Notes under the pieces: model-generated
Databases searched by the model: none
What the model saw: the letters and a program-made list of their open reading frames with translations, nothing else
What the model was told of the DNA's origin: nothing
Program-made: the position numbers and the translations under genes
Assembly: GCA_946894095.1 (NCBI GenBank)
Contig: OX335655.1
Coordinates: 11,780,001-11,844,000, forward strand
Source: Incurvaria masculella
Lineage: Eukaryota; Arthropoda; Insecta; Lepidoptera; Incurvariidae
Length of the DNA stretch: 64,000 nucleotides
Reading direction: 5' to 3'
Part shown: piece by piece, positions 24,396-35,084 of the stretch
Layout: every line of letters starts with the position of its first letter
Numbering within the stretch: position 1 is the stretch's first letter

Positions 24396-24720
24396 AGTTG
24401 TCACCTAAATTGGCGTTACGGCAAACCGATCGACTGGCGTTTTCAAATGTATGAAGAAATTGAAGAGCGCGCGCAGCGGGCGTTAAGCGAACTAACATTT
24501 GCGAGTCCGAGCTTGATTTGACAGCTTACTCAACGTTGCCGTAAATACGTCGACGTTGCCGTTTACGTCCATTCCGCGTTTTCATACAAATCGGAAGTCC
24601 GCGTTTGACTTGGACAGCTTGAAGAAGTAAAACCACAGAATATCTAGTAAAAACTTGTATGGAGTTTGGAGAAAACGCCAGTCGATCGGTTTGCCGTAAA
24701 CGCCAATTTCGGTGAGAACT
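24396..24720. mobile_element. MITE with GTTGTCACCTAAATTGGCG ends
   Basis: The left end AGTTGTCACCTAAATTGGCG is inverted at the right end (CGCCAATTTCGGTGAGAAC). A related copy is at 32470-32757. The interior shares GAGCGCGCGCAG.GGGCGTTA and CAACGTTGCCGTAAATACG. Non-coding. Confidence 0.75.
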
Positions 24721-24805
24721 CAGACTGCCCACTCTGAACTCATATGGGTGTACCATAACCGTTAAAGGGAATGAAAAATAACATTGCATGCAGGCATAAT
24801 TTTTT

Positions 24806-25065
24806 TAGGGTTCCGTACCCAAAGGGTGAAAACGGCACCCTATTACTAAGCCTCCGCTGTCCGTCCGTCTGTCCGTCCGTCACAGGGCTGTATCTCAGTA
24901 ACCGTAACAGGTAGACAGCTGAAATTTTCACAGAGTGTGTATTTATATTGCCGCTATAACAACAAATAGGTAAGATTTAAGATTTAATAATTAAAATTAA
25001 AGGGGGCTCCCATACAAAAAACGTGATTTTTTTATTTTATTTTTTACGATGGTACGGAACCCTTG
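24806..25065 (-). mobile_element. CCGGCCAAGTGCGAGTCGG-family element, reverse, truncated head
   Basis: It begins TTTTAGGGTTCCGTACCCAA and ends at ACGATGGTACGGAACCCTTG, then switches to unrelated sequence before the GTGCGAGTCGG head. Confidence 0.78.
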
Positions 25066-25139
25066 CTCGCCCCTGTGCAACCCCTTAAACCTCAAACCAT
25101 GACAGTATAACAAAGGAAAAACGTTAATTCAGCAGTGCA

Positions 25140-25610
25140 CAACCCGAGGGGTCACTCACTCAAGGAATCTGGTGTACAATCGTTTGGGAATCTCAAGAAT
25201 CTTAGGTGGGATTCCGAGGAATCTGGTGGGAGTCCGGAGAATCTCGGAAATCTTATGTAATCCCGAGTAATCCTAAAGAATCTGGAAATCCCAAGGAAAT
25301 CATTGGGAATCCTATCAAATTCATGGAAATCTCGGGTAATCTTAGGCGGAGTCCGAGGAATCCGATGGGAGTCCGAGGAATCTGGAAATCTTATGTAATC
25401 CCGAGTAATCCTAAGGAATCTGAGAATACCAAGGAAATCATTGGGAATCCTTTCAAATTAATGGAAATCTCGAGTAATCCTGGGCGGGAGTCCGAGGAAT
25501 AGGAAAATCTTGGGTAGTCTCGAGTACTCCCAGGGAGTGTAGGAATCCTAAGCGAATCATTGGCAATCCGATCAAAGTCTTTGTAATCTCAGATAATCTT
25601 TTCGGGGTCG
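25140..25610. repeat. Degenerate GGAATC-phrase array, left arm of a composite element
   Basis: It starts GAGGGGTCACTCACTCAAGG then CTGGTGTACAATCG, the same terminus as at 2388. It then runs as loosely repeated GGAATC / TAATCC / GGGAATC phrases, with a longer-period repeat of about 150 bp (GGAAATCATTGGGAATCC..). The matching opposite terminus lies at about 27800. Open frames through it (S/N/P/E-rich) are compositional. Confidence 0.55.
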
Positions 25611-25689
25611 GACTAAACCGGTTGTATGCTTAGTCCGGTGCAATTCTAGTACAGTACGTAAGTTTTGACAGGTTAGTTCTGAATAAGAC

Positions 25690-26160
25690 TGTAAAGGTTT
25701 TTAAAATAAGAGTACCTTATCTCGAGTACGTGAAATATTTACTAGGTTTTTAAATATAGACTTTTATAACGGCCCAGGCAAAGAAATAATCAACTTTGAC
25801 CTAATGATGGCTGAGATACTAAGGGATTTCGAAAGATCGGAGTACCTCATCGTGAAGTTGAGTATGTCAAATATGTATTATGGCTTACCGCGCGTGTGAG
25901 GAGCAGGACGTGCTGCTCGACGTTTCGGAGCCTCACATGGGCTCCATCTTCAGGAGAACGTGCCTGTCGCGACGGAGGTAGGCACGTTACTGGTAAGCGG
26001 TAAGCCGTCAAACTAAATATTGTAGTTATGTCCCGCGTAAGTTTTAAAATATTAATATGTATTATGGCTTCAAAAATGGTATTGCATAATGCATCAGGAA
26101 AAAAAAAAACAGGGCTGACCTAATGATCGCTGAGATAATACGGGATCTAATCTAACAATG
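25690..26160. repeat. Direct repeat copy 1 inside the composite element
   Basis: It shares with 26870-27165 the ordered blocks TACGTGAAATATTT, CTTTTATAA.G.CC.AGGCAAA, GACCTAATGATGGCTGAGAT, GATTTCGAAAGA.CGGAGTAC, CAAAAATGGTATTG and GATCGCTGAGATAATA.GGGA. Copy 1 is longer because of a 167-bp insertion. Confidence 0.75.
25887..26053. mobile_element. 167-bp insertion with 17-bp target duplication
   Basis: AATATGTATTATGGCTT occurs at both 25870-25886 and 26054-26070, while the sister repeat has only one equivalent. The insert ends TTTTAAAATATT and contains CTCGACGTTTCGGAGCC, similar in style to the 29876 MITE. A 17-bp duplication points to target-primed (SINE-like) integration. Confidence 0.7.
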
Positions 26161-26275
26161 ATAGCGCGGCCGTGGGCGCGGCCGCCAGTTTGCGAAGAAA
26201 TCACGCACACGTGTGCGCACGAGTGTGTGCAGCGCGCACCCCGCGTGTGCCCGACGACACAATTCCAAAACATAT
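26161..26275. other. GC-rich CpG tract (first of two)
   Basis: This roughly 110-bp tract (GCGCGGCCGTGGGCGCGGCC, later CGCACACGTGTGCGCACG) follows copy 1 of the direct repeat, as a larger GC tract follows copy 2. Confidence 0.5.
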
Positions 26276-26277
26276 TC

Positions 26278-26365
26278 AGCCGTATTCAGAGTAAACCTGT
26301 CAAAATTTAGTACAGGATAAGCACCGGATTAACCAAACAAAAACCGGTTTAGTCCGACCTTAATA
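26278..26365 (+). mobile_element. GTATTCAGAGTG-family short MITE, partial
   Basis: It begins CAGCCGTATTCAGAGTAAAC then CTGTCAAAATTTAGTACAGG and AAACCGGTTTAGTCCG, matching the complete copy at 37047-37175. Two decayed inverted relatives lie at about 25612-25690 and 26757-26870. Confidence 0.7.
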
Positions 26366-26407
26366 CGCGTACTAAGCGAATAGAAGGTTATCATGCGTAT
26401 ACTACTT

Positions 26408-26687
26408 TTTAGGGTTCCGTACCGAAAGGGTGAAAACGGAACCCTATTACTAAGCCTCAGCTGTCCGTCCGTCCGTCCGTCTGTCACAAAGCTGTTACTC
26501 ATGAACCGTAATAAGTACGTAGCTGAAATTTTCACAGAGTGAGTATTTAATTTGCCGCTATAACAACAAATAAGTAAAATTTAAAGATAATAAAAAAATA
26601 CAAATAATATGATTTTTTGGTGTTAAATCATTTACGATGGTACGGAACCCTTTGTGTGCGAGTCCGACTCGCACTTGGCCGGTTTGT
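26408..26687 (-). mobile_element. CCGGCCAAGTGCGAGTCGG-family element, reverse
   Basis: It starts TTTTAGGGTTCCGTACCGAA and ends GAGTCCGACTCGCACTTGGC plus CGGTTT. A short (CCGT)n tract is present. Confidence 0.82.
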
Positions 26688-26869
26688 TTACTGTGTTTAT
26701 TGTATGTATTTTGATTAAATAATTAGATGATTGTAGGTATGTTGTGAACCGAGCTCGGGGCGGACTAACTTTACTACGCGTATTAAGGTCGAAGTAAACC
26801 GGTTTTTGTATGCTTAGTCCTGTGCTAATCTCGTACCAAGTTTTTACAGGTTCACAGTGAAAACGACTG

Positions 26870-27165
26870 CAAGGGATTTCGAAAAAGAAGAGTACCTACC
26901 TAATCGCGAAGTTTTCTACGTGAAATATTTGCTAAGGTTTCAAATATAGCCTTTTATAATGACCTAGGCAAAAAAAAAATCAACCCTGACCTAATGATGG
27001 CTGAGATTCTAAGAGATTTCGAAAGAGCGGAGTACCTCATCTTGAAATTTAGTATGTGAAATATGTACTGTGGATTCAAAAATGGTATTGTATAATGCCT
27101 CAGGGAAAGAAAAAATCAGCGCTGATCTAAAGATCGCTGAGATAATATGGGATCTAATTTAACCG
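26870..27165. repeat. Direct repeat copy 2 inside the composite element
   Basis: Sister of 25690-26160. It lacks the 167-bp insertion and ends at the same point, before the larger GC-rich tract. Confidence 0.75.
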
Positions 27166-27204
27166 GATTCCGCCTGGGTGAATATGTCCAAAACGAATAT
27201 CGCA

Positions 27205-27415
27205 CCAACGCGCACCGGCCGGCAACGGCGCGGGGGCTCCCCGCCCGCCGCGCCGTTGCCGTCTCCTGCGGGCGCCGCTCGCCCCCGCCGCCCGCGCCCG
27301 CGCTGTTGCCGCCTCGCGCGGACGCCGCGCCCGTGCCGACCCCCGCCGCCGGCCGCGCCGCCCGCCTGTCTGCGATGACGTCACGGACACGTGCTGCGCG
27401 CAACGCGCAATTATA
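27205..27415. other. GC-rich island of about 200 bp in AT-rich repeat DNA
   Basis: Almost pure G+C with dense CpG (for example CCGCCGCCCGCGCCCGCGCT), then TGACGTCA at 27375-27382, a perfect CRE-type palindrome. Open frames exist in several reading frames on both strands, all Ala/Arg/Pro-rich, as expected from composition. I do not call a gene. Confidence 0.7.
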
Positions 27416-27429
27416 AGTCTCTATGAATC

Positions 27430-27800
27430 GTTGGTGGTCACTAAGAATCTTTAGAAATCCCGAAATCATTGGAATGTACCAAAAATGTGTTGGTAGTCCT
27501 TAAAAATCCAGGTAATCTTTGGTAGTCTCTAGGAATCTTTGGTAGTCCTCAGAAATCCTACGAAATCCCAGTATATTTGAAATCTCCAAGAATCTTTGGT
27601 AGTCTTTGGAAATCTTTAGGAATCCCAAGGAATCTTTGGTAGTCTTTGGAAATCTTTAGGAATCTCCAGGAATCTTTGGAAATCTTTAGGAATCTCTAAG
27701 AATCTTTGGTAGTCTTTGAAAATCTTTAGGAATCCCAAGGAAATCTTGACTACTGGGAATCTGGTGTACACTTTTTGCTCGAGTGACTAACCCCTCGGCA
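27430..27800. repeat. Degenerate GGAATCTTTGGTAGTC array, right arm of the composite element
   Basis: The phrase AGGAATCTTTGGTAGTCTTT repeats many times. It ends CTGGTGTACACTTTTTGCTC then GAGTGACTAACCCCTCGG, the inverse of the termini at 2388 and 25147. Confidence 0.65.
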
Positions 27801-28129
27801 CAACCCCGGCACCTTTCGCGCAGACATGGCGAACATACAGCCGTCCATGCTTTTCCTCACGGAGACACAAACATCACGACCTGCACTACACCAAAAAGTT
27901 AAATAGCCCAAGTCTAAATCAAAGCCCCAGTAAGAACTTTCTGACACACCGCATCATAAGCGCATGGAATAGATTATCTGATGACGCCATAAGCGACAGA
28001 GATCGACGATCTCCCATAAGCGCACCATCAATCAACTAATTAAAAATAAGGGTTAACAATATAAAATAAACCAAAACAACAAAAACAATACAAGTGCACT
28101 CATAAAACAAAATGCACGTACTATCTTTA
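27801..28129. other. No supported feature
   Basis: Short unique-looking stretch between repeats. No exon seen. Confidence 0.4.
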
Positions 28130-28290
28130 AACTAAAATGAATGTTTATTCCAAACCATGGAATAGCCCGCGTTCGTGACAAAATGCACTTATCCAACCTA
28201 GAAATAGAAATTAGTGCATGAACGGGCGGCGATTGAACCCACAAACGCTTGGCAAGCAATTCCCCGCGCCCCTGAGCTACGAGCCTTTAT
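28130..28290 (-). mobile_element. tRNA-head SINE, reverse, 5' portion
   Basis: On the minus strand GGCTCGTAGCTCAGGGGCGC carries the A box, and GTGGGTTCAATCGCCGCCCG carries the B box, followed by TTCATGCACTAATTTCTATT. It is a relative of the 23146 SINE with a more tRNA-like head, missing the tail. Confidence 0.7.
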
Positions 28291-28292
28291 TA

Positions 28293-28545
28293 CCCATACT
28301 AATATAAATTGAAAGTAACTCTGTCTTTCTGTTACGATTTCACGCCTAAACTACTGAACTAAATTTGATGAAATCTCGAATAGAGATAGTCTGGACCTTG
28401 GGAAAGGACATAAGCTACCATTTCTGGCAAAAGAAAATGGAGATGAAAGTTTGCATGGGGAACTCATATAACAAAAAATGTTAGGTTCGGCCCGACATCA
28501 GTCCAAAACGAGATTGACCCGAGCGGAACCGGGTACCTCAGCTAG
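28293..28545 (+). mobile_element. Helitron-like short element
   Basis: It begins near TACCCATACTAATATAAATT, contains AACTCTGTCTTTCTGTTACG and TAGTCTGGACCTTGGGAAAG, and ends with the hairpin CCCGAGCGGAACCGGG (28518-28533) and CTAG (28542-28545). It shares its 3' end with 10699-11702. Confidence 0.6.
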
Positions 28546-29875
28546 TAATCAATAAATATTGTGTATGGAGTTCATGCTACAAAGAAGAAGAGTCAATTTG
28601 TATCAGCATTGTTTAGCTCGCGGTCGCAGTGTAGATCTGACATGTAGGTAATGAATGCATCACGCGGTCGATTGGCGTTGGCGGTGGAAATTTGCATCCT
28701 GCGACATGCAGGGCATGGCGACTTGTAGATCGGTGTACTCGTTGCGGTTATCGTGTTCGAGCATTTTATGAGCCATTTTCCTGCTTCCTCTTGACTGATG
28801 GACGCCGTAACAGAGTGTGTCCCGACTCGCCGAAGGACAACGCCGCCTCCAAGTGACAATTTCAAGAATACAACGATTACGAATGTGATATGTATAGTCG
28901 ACTGTGAAGCAAGGACACATTCATTACAGAAAGAGCTCTGTGAATGTTCGATCTTTGCAAACAATATCCGCAACGCAGATAAAGCGTTAAATCATTGTGT
29001 GTACGTGTATGATGATGAGGCATTGATTACGGGAGGAGGGACTGTAGGGGAATTCCAAATTATGGGTGTACAGCAATTGCTAGGCGCAATACCCACGAAT
29101 GGTATGTTTTGCTGGTTCGAGTCCAGCCTTGTATGTTCATAAAGTAATTGCTCTTTTTAATGTGTACTTGCTTCACGGTCAATTATACATACATGTCGGC
29201 GGGGGAAGGGGTACGCCACATGTGCAAAACAATCCCGACCGTAGGGTGCTACTGGACTTATGTCGTCAATGGTACTTGCTTAGCACCAAAAGTCTCCTTA
29301 AAATGTCCTGATGCCCTTTATATACCGTTTCCAATGGTTTCGTTTGAGGAAAAGGTGGGTCAGTTCTCGAGACTCGAGCATTTGGAAGATTTATAGTAAG
29401 TCATGTATACCATACTGACGAAGTACTAATGCATCCATGACGATTGGTCAGTGTAATCTGTTGCCGGCGTCAGGCATCCGTCACTCTCTAATACCTACAG
29501 AGCTCGGCAACTTGAAGTTGCAAATACTGCCAGGCTGGAGCATCTCTATGAAAAAAAATTACCTGCACAAAATATAGTATGTTGGCCATGTTGTTTGCGA
29601 TGAGCATGTTTTTCCTCGTTGGTTGTTAGGTTGTTGGTCGTCCTTCGTGTAAAATGGTGAAGTTTGGGGTTGTACGAGGGCTGCTATTTATACATCCGGA
29701 ATAGCCAACAGAAACAAATATTGTTCATTGAAAATGTTACATATTGTTGTTTTTCTCAATATTCTCTGCGATGATTGAAACCAATTTCCATATCAATACG
29801 AGAACCAATTTCCATAGCACTTTTTCTATTTCGATTAAGGTTACTCAAAAACGTATATTTTGAACACAGTGATAT
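28546..29875. other. Unassigned region with opposing open frames and an imperfect inverted repeat
   Basis: A 126-codon minus-strand frame (28593-28973) and plus-strand frames (28798-29396) are unrecognised. Near 28890-28920 and 29160-29192 an imperfect inverted repeat (GCTTCACGGTCAATTATACA and its counterpart) makes the two strands encode similar short peptides (CFT.DYTYH / CFTVNYTYM). This suggests a decayed transposon rather than a gene. Confidence 0.3.
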
Positions 29876-30125
29876 CTATTGTCTAAGATTGGCTTACCAC
29901 AGTTATTTTCCTCGGTCCTTCTGGCCGACGTTTCGAACTGTCCCGTGCAGCTCATTTTCAAGGCGAGTGCGTGCGTGCGGCTGGGCGCACGTTTGACAGA
30001 CCACTGCCTGTCACACGCGAGCGGCTGTGGGTAGGCAGAAAACTTGTTGCGGCTGCGTTTTGTGCTCCCATCAATGCCAGAAGGACCGAGGAAAATAACT
30101 GTGGTAAGCCAATCTTAGACAATAG
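29876..30125. mobile_element. 250-bp MITE with perfect 50-bp inverted repeats
   Basis: CTATTGTCTAAGATTGGCTT through CGGTCCTTCTGGC (29876-29925) is an exact reverse complement of 30076-30125. Perfect arms imply recent origin or movement. The interior carries GACGTTTCGAACTG. No coding capacity beyond shadows. Confidence 0.9.
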
Positions 30126-30252
30126 TTTAAACACCCACAGAACACTCAAATCAGTTAACAGTGATATCTTCTCGCGACGAAAAGTTTATTTTTCACGCTC
30201 GTTGACTAAAAGAGATAATAAGTGTTAAATCAGAGTGCGGTGCAGCCTATTA

Positions 30253-30420
30253 TTATTATTCCGGGAGGTCATGATTTGGTCACATTAAGGTAAATGGCTG
30301 AATCTGGGTTCACATGTTAGAGACCAACCCTCTGATGCTTAATATGACTGTCTGTCTGCACCAAGTGGTTGTGTTATCTAGAAAGGCTATATAAAATATA
30401 TGTTGGTATGTAGGTGAATC
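30253..30420 (+). repeat. GGTAAATGGCTGAATCTGGG-family repeat, partial
   Basis: CGGGAGGTCATGATTTGGTC, then AAGGTAAATGGCTGAATCTG, CCAACCCTCTGATGCT, CAAGTGGTTGTGTTA and GGCTATATAAAATATATG match the left ends of the copies at 49105 and 63613. Confidence 0.75.
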
Positions 30421-32469
30421 AACTTTTTGTTGTATTCGGCTGTCCCTGGCCATGAATTGACCATAACAATGAAATGGTACCTCACAAAATCTATTTCAAA
30501 GCTTTACTCATGTATCAGAAAAATATATATAGTTTTCATACTGATTGGCCAATTTGTATTTTACTGGTTTTTTGAAAATAAATTGGTTATCCAAGGGATA
30601 AAATCACGGTCTCTATACAAATATTGACTGTCCCTTGAGTAGGTTGGTTATGGATTCATGTCGTTGTTTAAAAACGTTTTCAAGAAAGCATCACATTATA
30701 ATTCGCACAGCGCTAAATGATTTTATCTAAATGTGAATAATTCATGTAAAAATATAGTTTAGTTAAAAAGAGAAATCATCCTTTTGATTACTTGTCCCCG
30801 GATTTCCTACATGTATGTCCCCAACCGTAAAGCAGTGCTAGGCAAGCTCAAGCCAAAAGAAGAGGAGGTTAGCAGGCAACCAGGTACTCTTATTCATAAA
30901 CCTAATTTTTGTTTGGCCATTCCGTCCGAGGCACCATTGCAGGATGCGTATGTTTATTGTGAGTCCACTGGGTTACCGCAATATCTTCGTGGACATTGTG
31001 ATTTTTTTATAAGTGTGTACGCATTGCAAAGAAGTGCAGTCAGGTAAGTCATTATAGCAACTTATTTCTTTCTATATTTTAAGATTCCTAAAATGAGCCT
31101 GATAGAATGATTAAATGTCTCCTGGATAACCGGTCCCCTGTGTTACCTAAATGGTTACCCAAAAGACCTTTTCGGTTATGTAGGAGAGTTTTCTATTTTG
31201 ATTGCTATATTTTTGACTGATATTTATACCTACTAAGCCGAAAGGTTATGCAAACATTTCCTGTATGTTATTTAAAGATTTGGTTGCCTAGCCTGCATGT
31301 GTAAAATAGTTTGGTCATTAGTTATCACCAATAAATTCAGAAAATTCAGGGGGGCTGCGAAAACCATGCCGGCCGGCCAGGTTTGAAGTTCATTATTTGT
31401 GGTAAATGGCGACTTATAACTTTTTATCATAGTGATGTTTTAAACAAACCACAACATTTAAGAAATTTATTTTCTTGATGATTTTATGAACTAATTTTTA
31501 TGGTTGTGCAGAGAGGCATAATAAAAGGTTTTAAAAACAAGTGACATGAGAGAAATACAAAGTACTAGAAATCATATTAATATTCTTATACTATAACAAT
31601 TAAAAATAACAAAAAAGATTTTCACGCAAGATGCATACTTAATCCCCATTTCAAGGGATTTGGTAGTGCAGATCACAGGTTCTTGCACTCAATGGCATCT
31701 GGTATGATGAACCTATTTCAAGCTTTAAGTGGCCCTAAAGATAGAATAGCTTGTACTTCCTGAGCCAAGACCTGTGTAGCAGCAGACAGGACTCGCTTAA
31801 ATACATATGTTTTTGTCATGTAGTTTACATGGGATTTTCTAATAAAATAAATAGGTATGGAAAGGTATTCATCTAATAAGTTCGCATGTCCATGCTTTAA
31901 AGGTGTGAGTCATTAACAACTTTTCCCAAGAAACTATATTAAAATACCTAACAGTTATGGGGAAAAAAAAATTATTAAACTTTATACAAAAATACAATTT
32001 TGCTGGAGTGAAAAAGCACTGCACCGGCTAGGTTTGGAGGCAGCAGCGGAGAGGGCGGAGTGGTGTCAAAGGCAGCGGGGTCTCTCTCTCTCCCGTTTTA
32101 CAGCACCCCTGACAGCGTACGCACTACACCAGTTCGCACTACTCCCTTAGCCAAAGATTGCGTGGCCTTCGCATCCCAAGTGTCTCAAGGTTGCATATTA
32201 TATTGGCCGCAAACTTATTTAGTAACTGTAGTATTGTAATCGTATGTCGGGAGTACAGTGACATGATTATGGCGTTTGGTGAGTTTCATGGAAATGCGTT
32301 GGCTGCATTATATTTGTATAGCAACGGATTTCCTCAAGAACAAAACGTAGGGTTATACTTCAATATTTTTATATAATTGACAACCTTGAATATCATACCA
32401 TTAATTACTTGCAGAGTGAGTGACTGATAGCGGCAACAAAAGGTGACAGTGTTCTGTACCCGAAGTCCC
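30421..32469. other. No supported gene
   Basis: An 87-codon plus frame (30784-31047) and a 72-codon frame (32158-32376) have no recognisable domain. A CT-rich run lies at about 32080. No confident exon. Confidence 0.35.
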
Positions 32470-32757
32470 AGTTGTCACCTAAATTGTCGTTACGGCAAAC
32501 CGATCGACTGGCGTTTTCAAATGTATGGAGAAATTGAAGAGCGCGCGCAGTGGGCGTTAAGCGAACTACCATTTGCGAGTCCGAGTTTGATTTGACAGCT
32601 TACTCAACGTTGCCGTAAATACGTCGACGTTGCCGTTTACGTCAACCTCGCGACAGCTTGGAGAAGTAAAACCACAGAACATCTAGTAAAAACGTGTATG
32701 GAGATTGACGTTTTTACGGAACTTCGAAGTTACGTAAACGCCAATTTAGGTGAGAAC
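32470..32757. mobile_element. MITE with GTTGTCACCTAAATTG ends, second copy
   Basis: It starts GTTGTCACCTAAATTGTCGT and ends CGTAAACGCCAATTTAGGTG plus AGAAC. It parallels 24396-24720 with a deletion of about 40 bp in the middle. Confidence 0.78.
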
Positions 32758-34789
32758 AGACTGACCACACTGGATACCGATCGATTTATAGGCATAGTTT
32801 TGGCACCTCAAAGGAGAGTACTTCATAATCTTCTTTAGTTTATTACTAGTAATTATTCTGTGCCACAATGGGCCCCTGTGAATGAATTATATTTGACATG
32901 TAATGGATATTACATGTAAATAAGAAGGACACAACATTTGACAAAACAAGCTTATATAGAATAACAAAACACACGCAAGAACATAACACTAACCTTGCAA
33001 GCAGGCTGTTAGGGTGGCCACACTCAGGGAACACGCAATCAGTAGCCGACAGTAGCTCAACTGTCCTGCGGAGGAGTGACAACATTATACATGCTGCCTT
33101 ATGTTTCTGAACTTGAGGCGGCACAGTGCAAATCAATAGGATTGCGCATTCTGATGTTTTCTTTGTATCAGAAACACCATACGTAACTGTCAGTTTGAAT
33201 TAAGGAAAATCACTCTTTGCAAATGGAATGCTGTCTGACTTATCGAAAATACTTAATAAATAAGCAAAATAGTAACAAAAGGTTTGCAGCTTGCATTTCA
33301 TATTGAAATAGGCTGAATTAAAACCAAAAAATATATCAAATTATGCGAGTGCAGATCTGTTAAGCATGGTGAATCTCATAAACGTCAGGATTTTTTGCGC
33401 TTTTTTTACTACCTAACGTTAAAGTTATAAATGAATCATCTTCACAATGTAAAATTCAAGTTCTGGATATTTTACAAAAATATTGCTCAAGAGGTTATTT
33501 TCCATGTTTTCATGCAGATAGTATCTTGTGGAAAAATATTACACACAAACACACAAATACATGCACACACAGCTTTATATCTATGCAAATAAGATTCCCT
33601 GTACGAAACGATAGTGCTAGTCTTCCAAGGCTTGCCTCGGAAATAATATTTTCTTCTTACAAGACACTAGTGGACTCTGATTATGGCCATATCGGCCAAA
33701 AATCTAAATCAAAACAAACCGTACTGAAAAGAACATGCATGGTTTGACTGTAAACATACCTACGTACATATTCAGAAGGGGTAATTTTTTATCCTGTTAT
33801 CTTGTTTGTTAGTTTAGGTATAATTTTAGCAAAAATTAACCAAATTTTCAGTAAAAATTTAATGTAAACAGGTGCAAGGGTTGAAGCGAGGGAGAGCCAT
33901 TCTACGATCCTGCTCGAGAGTAAATATCAAGATTCAATAGATTTCTGTCAAGTATTAAAGCTTTGTAAACCATTAATTAAGCATTTGTCCAAAGTGCCGA
34001 CTGATTTGTCCCGGTTCAGTTTATTTATTTTATTTGATATGCTGTAACATGGAAAATTTGATATGCAGATCCATTCAATTGAATACTAAACTTATTTTGT
34101 CTTCGAGATAATGCAAATGTTGCGTTCTAGATAATTGTCATTAAAATTCCCCTTTATTCGGCACAGAGATATACCCTGTAACCAAAAACTTGGCAACATG
34201 CCAGCTCGCAGGTAGCTAGTGACCCAAACATCAGGCAACTCAAATTGTAACAGTCATCTCACAAGTGTCTCTCCATCCATTCCGCAGCTTACTATTGGAA
34301 AATTTAGGAGAATATTGGCCGTTTGAGGTTAGGTAGTGAAGCAGTGCCAGTCCGTGACCTCGACATCAAGGCTAAAGTTCAACCTTGGGAAACTGCAAGG
34401 GTTTCAGGATGATTATCAATGAAGCAGAAGCGTGTGCAAAGAATTAGGTAACTGAGGACATCTCGGAGATCAGGAAACAATTATGGGAATGTGGGCCCAA
34501 CAAATTTAGCTGAATAATTGATTAGGTATGTACTCACAAAGCCAGTTCCACGAAGTGGCATGACAGTAGAAACGTTTAAACTTTCAGGACGGGGATGAAA
34601 TGCCAGAAGTAAACACTATAGTAAAACTACTTCGTAATCGAAAATCTCACGGCTCCGCTCGTTCACTCAGTTTTTGACAGGGGACAAGCTTTTTTGACAG
34701 ATGAGCACTATTCTAGAACAATCAATGTTGCCATGTTGCGCAATGGATTTTTCTAAAAGAATGACAGTTTTCAGTAATGTCAAAAAGTA
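32758..34789. other. No supported gene
   Basis: Contains a short CA-rich stretch (33540-33570). Open frames on either strand are unrecognised. Confidence 0.4.
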
Positions 34790-34980
34790 GTATTCAGAGT
34801 GGGCTGGCTGTAGACTTTTACTATTGTATTCAGAGGGGCGTACTCCTTAAATTCGCCGAACAAAACCGTTTTTTGTATGATTGGTCCGGTGCTAATCTCA
34901 TTCTAAGTTTTGACAGGTGCTCTCTGAATACGATTTTTACAGTCGTAAACAGAGAGCACCTATCAAAACTTAGAACGTTC
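34790..34980. mobile_element. GTATTCAGAG-family MITE, rearranged copy
   Basis: GTATTCAGAG occurs at about 34790 and 34829, then AAAACCGTTTTTTGTATGAT, CCGGTGCTAATCTCATTC and TTTGACAGGTGCTCTCTGAA. A hairpin follows in which AGAGAGCACCTATCAAAACT inverts the preceding terminus. It immediately precedes the integrase relic. Confidence 0.6.
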
Positions 34981-35084
34981 TCCATCGGGAATCGCCCGAC
35001 CGTTCCAGAAATTACTCTCAGCCAGGTTCGCCAATAATTTGTATTATATTTAACCAGCAAAAAACACCTAAAGGAAATGATACC

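Noticed and set aside
25206..25502. 98-codon ORF rich in Ser, Asn, Pro and Glu
   Set aside because: Direct translation of the degenerate GGAATC array; the opposite-type array at 2627-2872 gives similar artefacts.
27116..27469. Open frames of 66-117 codons on both strands rich in Ala, Arg, Pro
   Set aside because: They overlap in several frames inside a GC-rich island; stop codons are simply rare at that composition. No domain, splice or start support.
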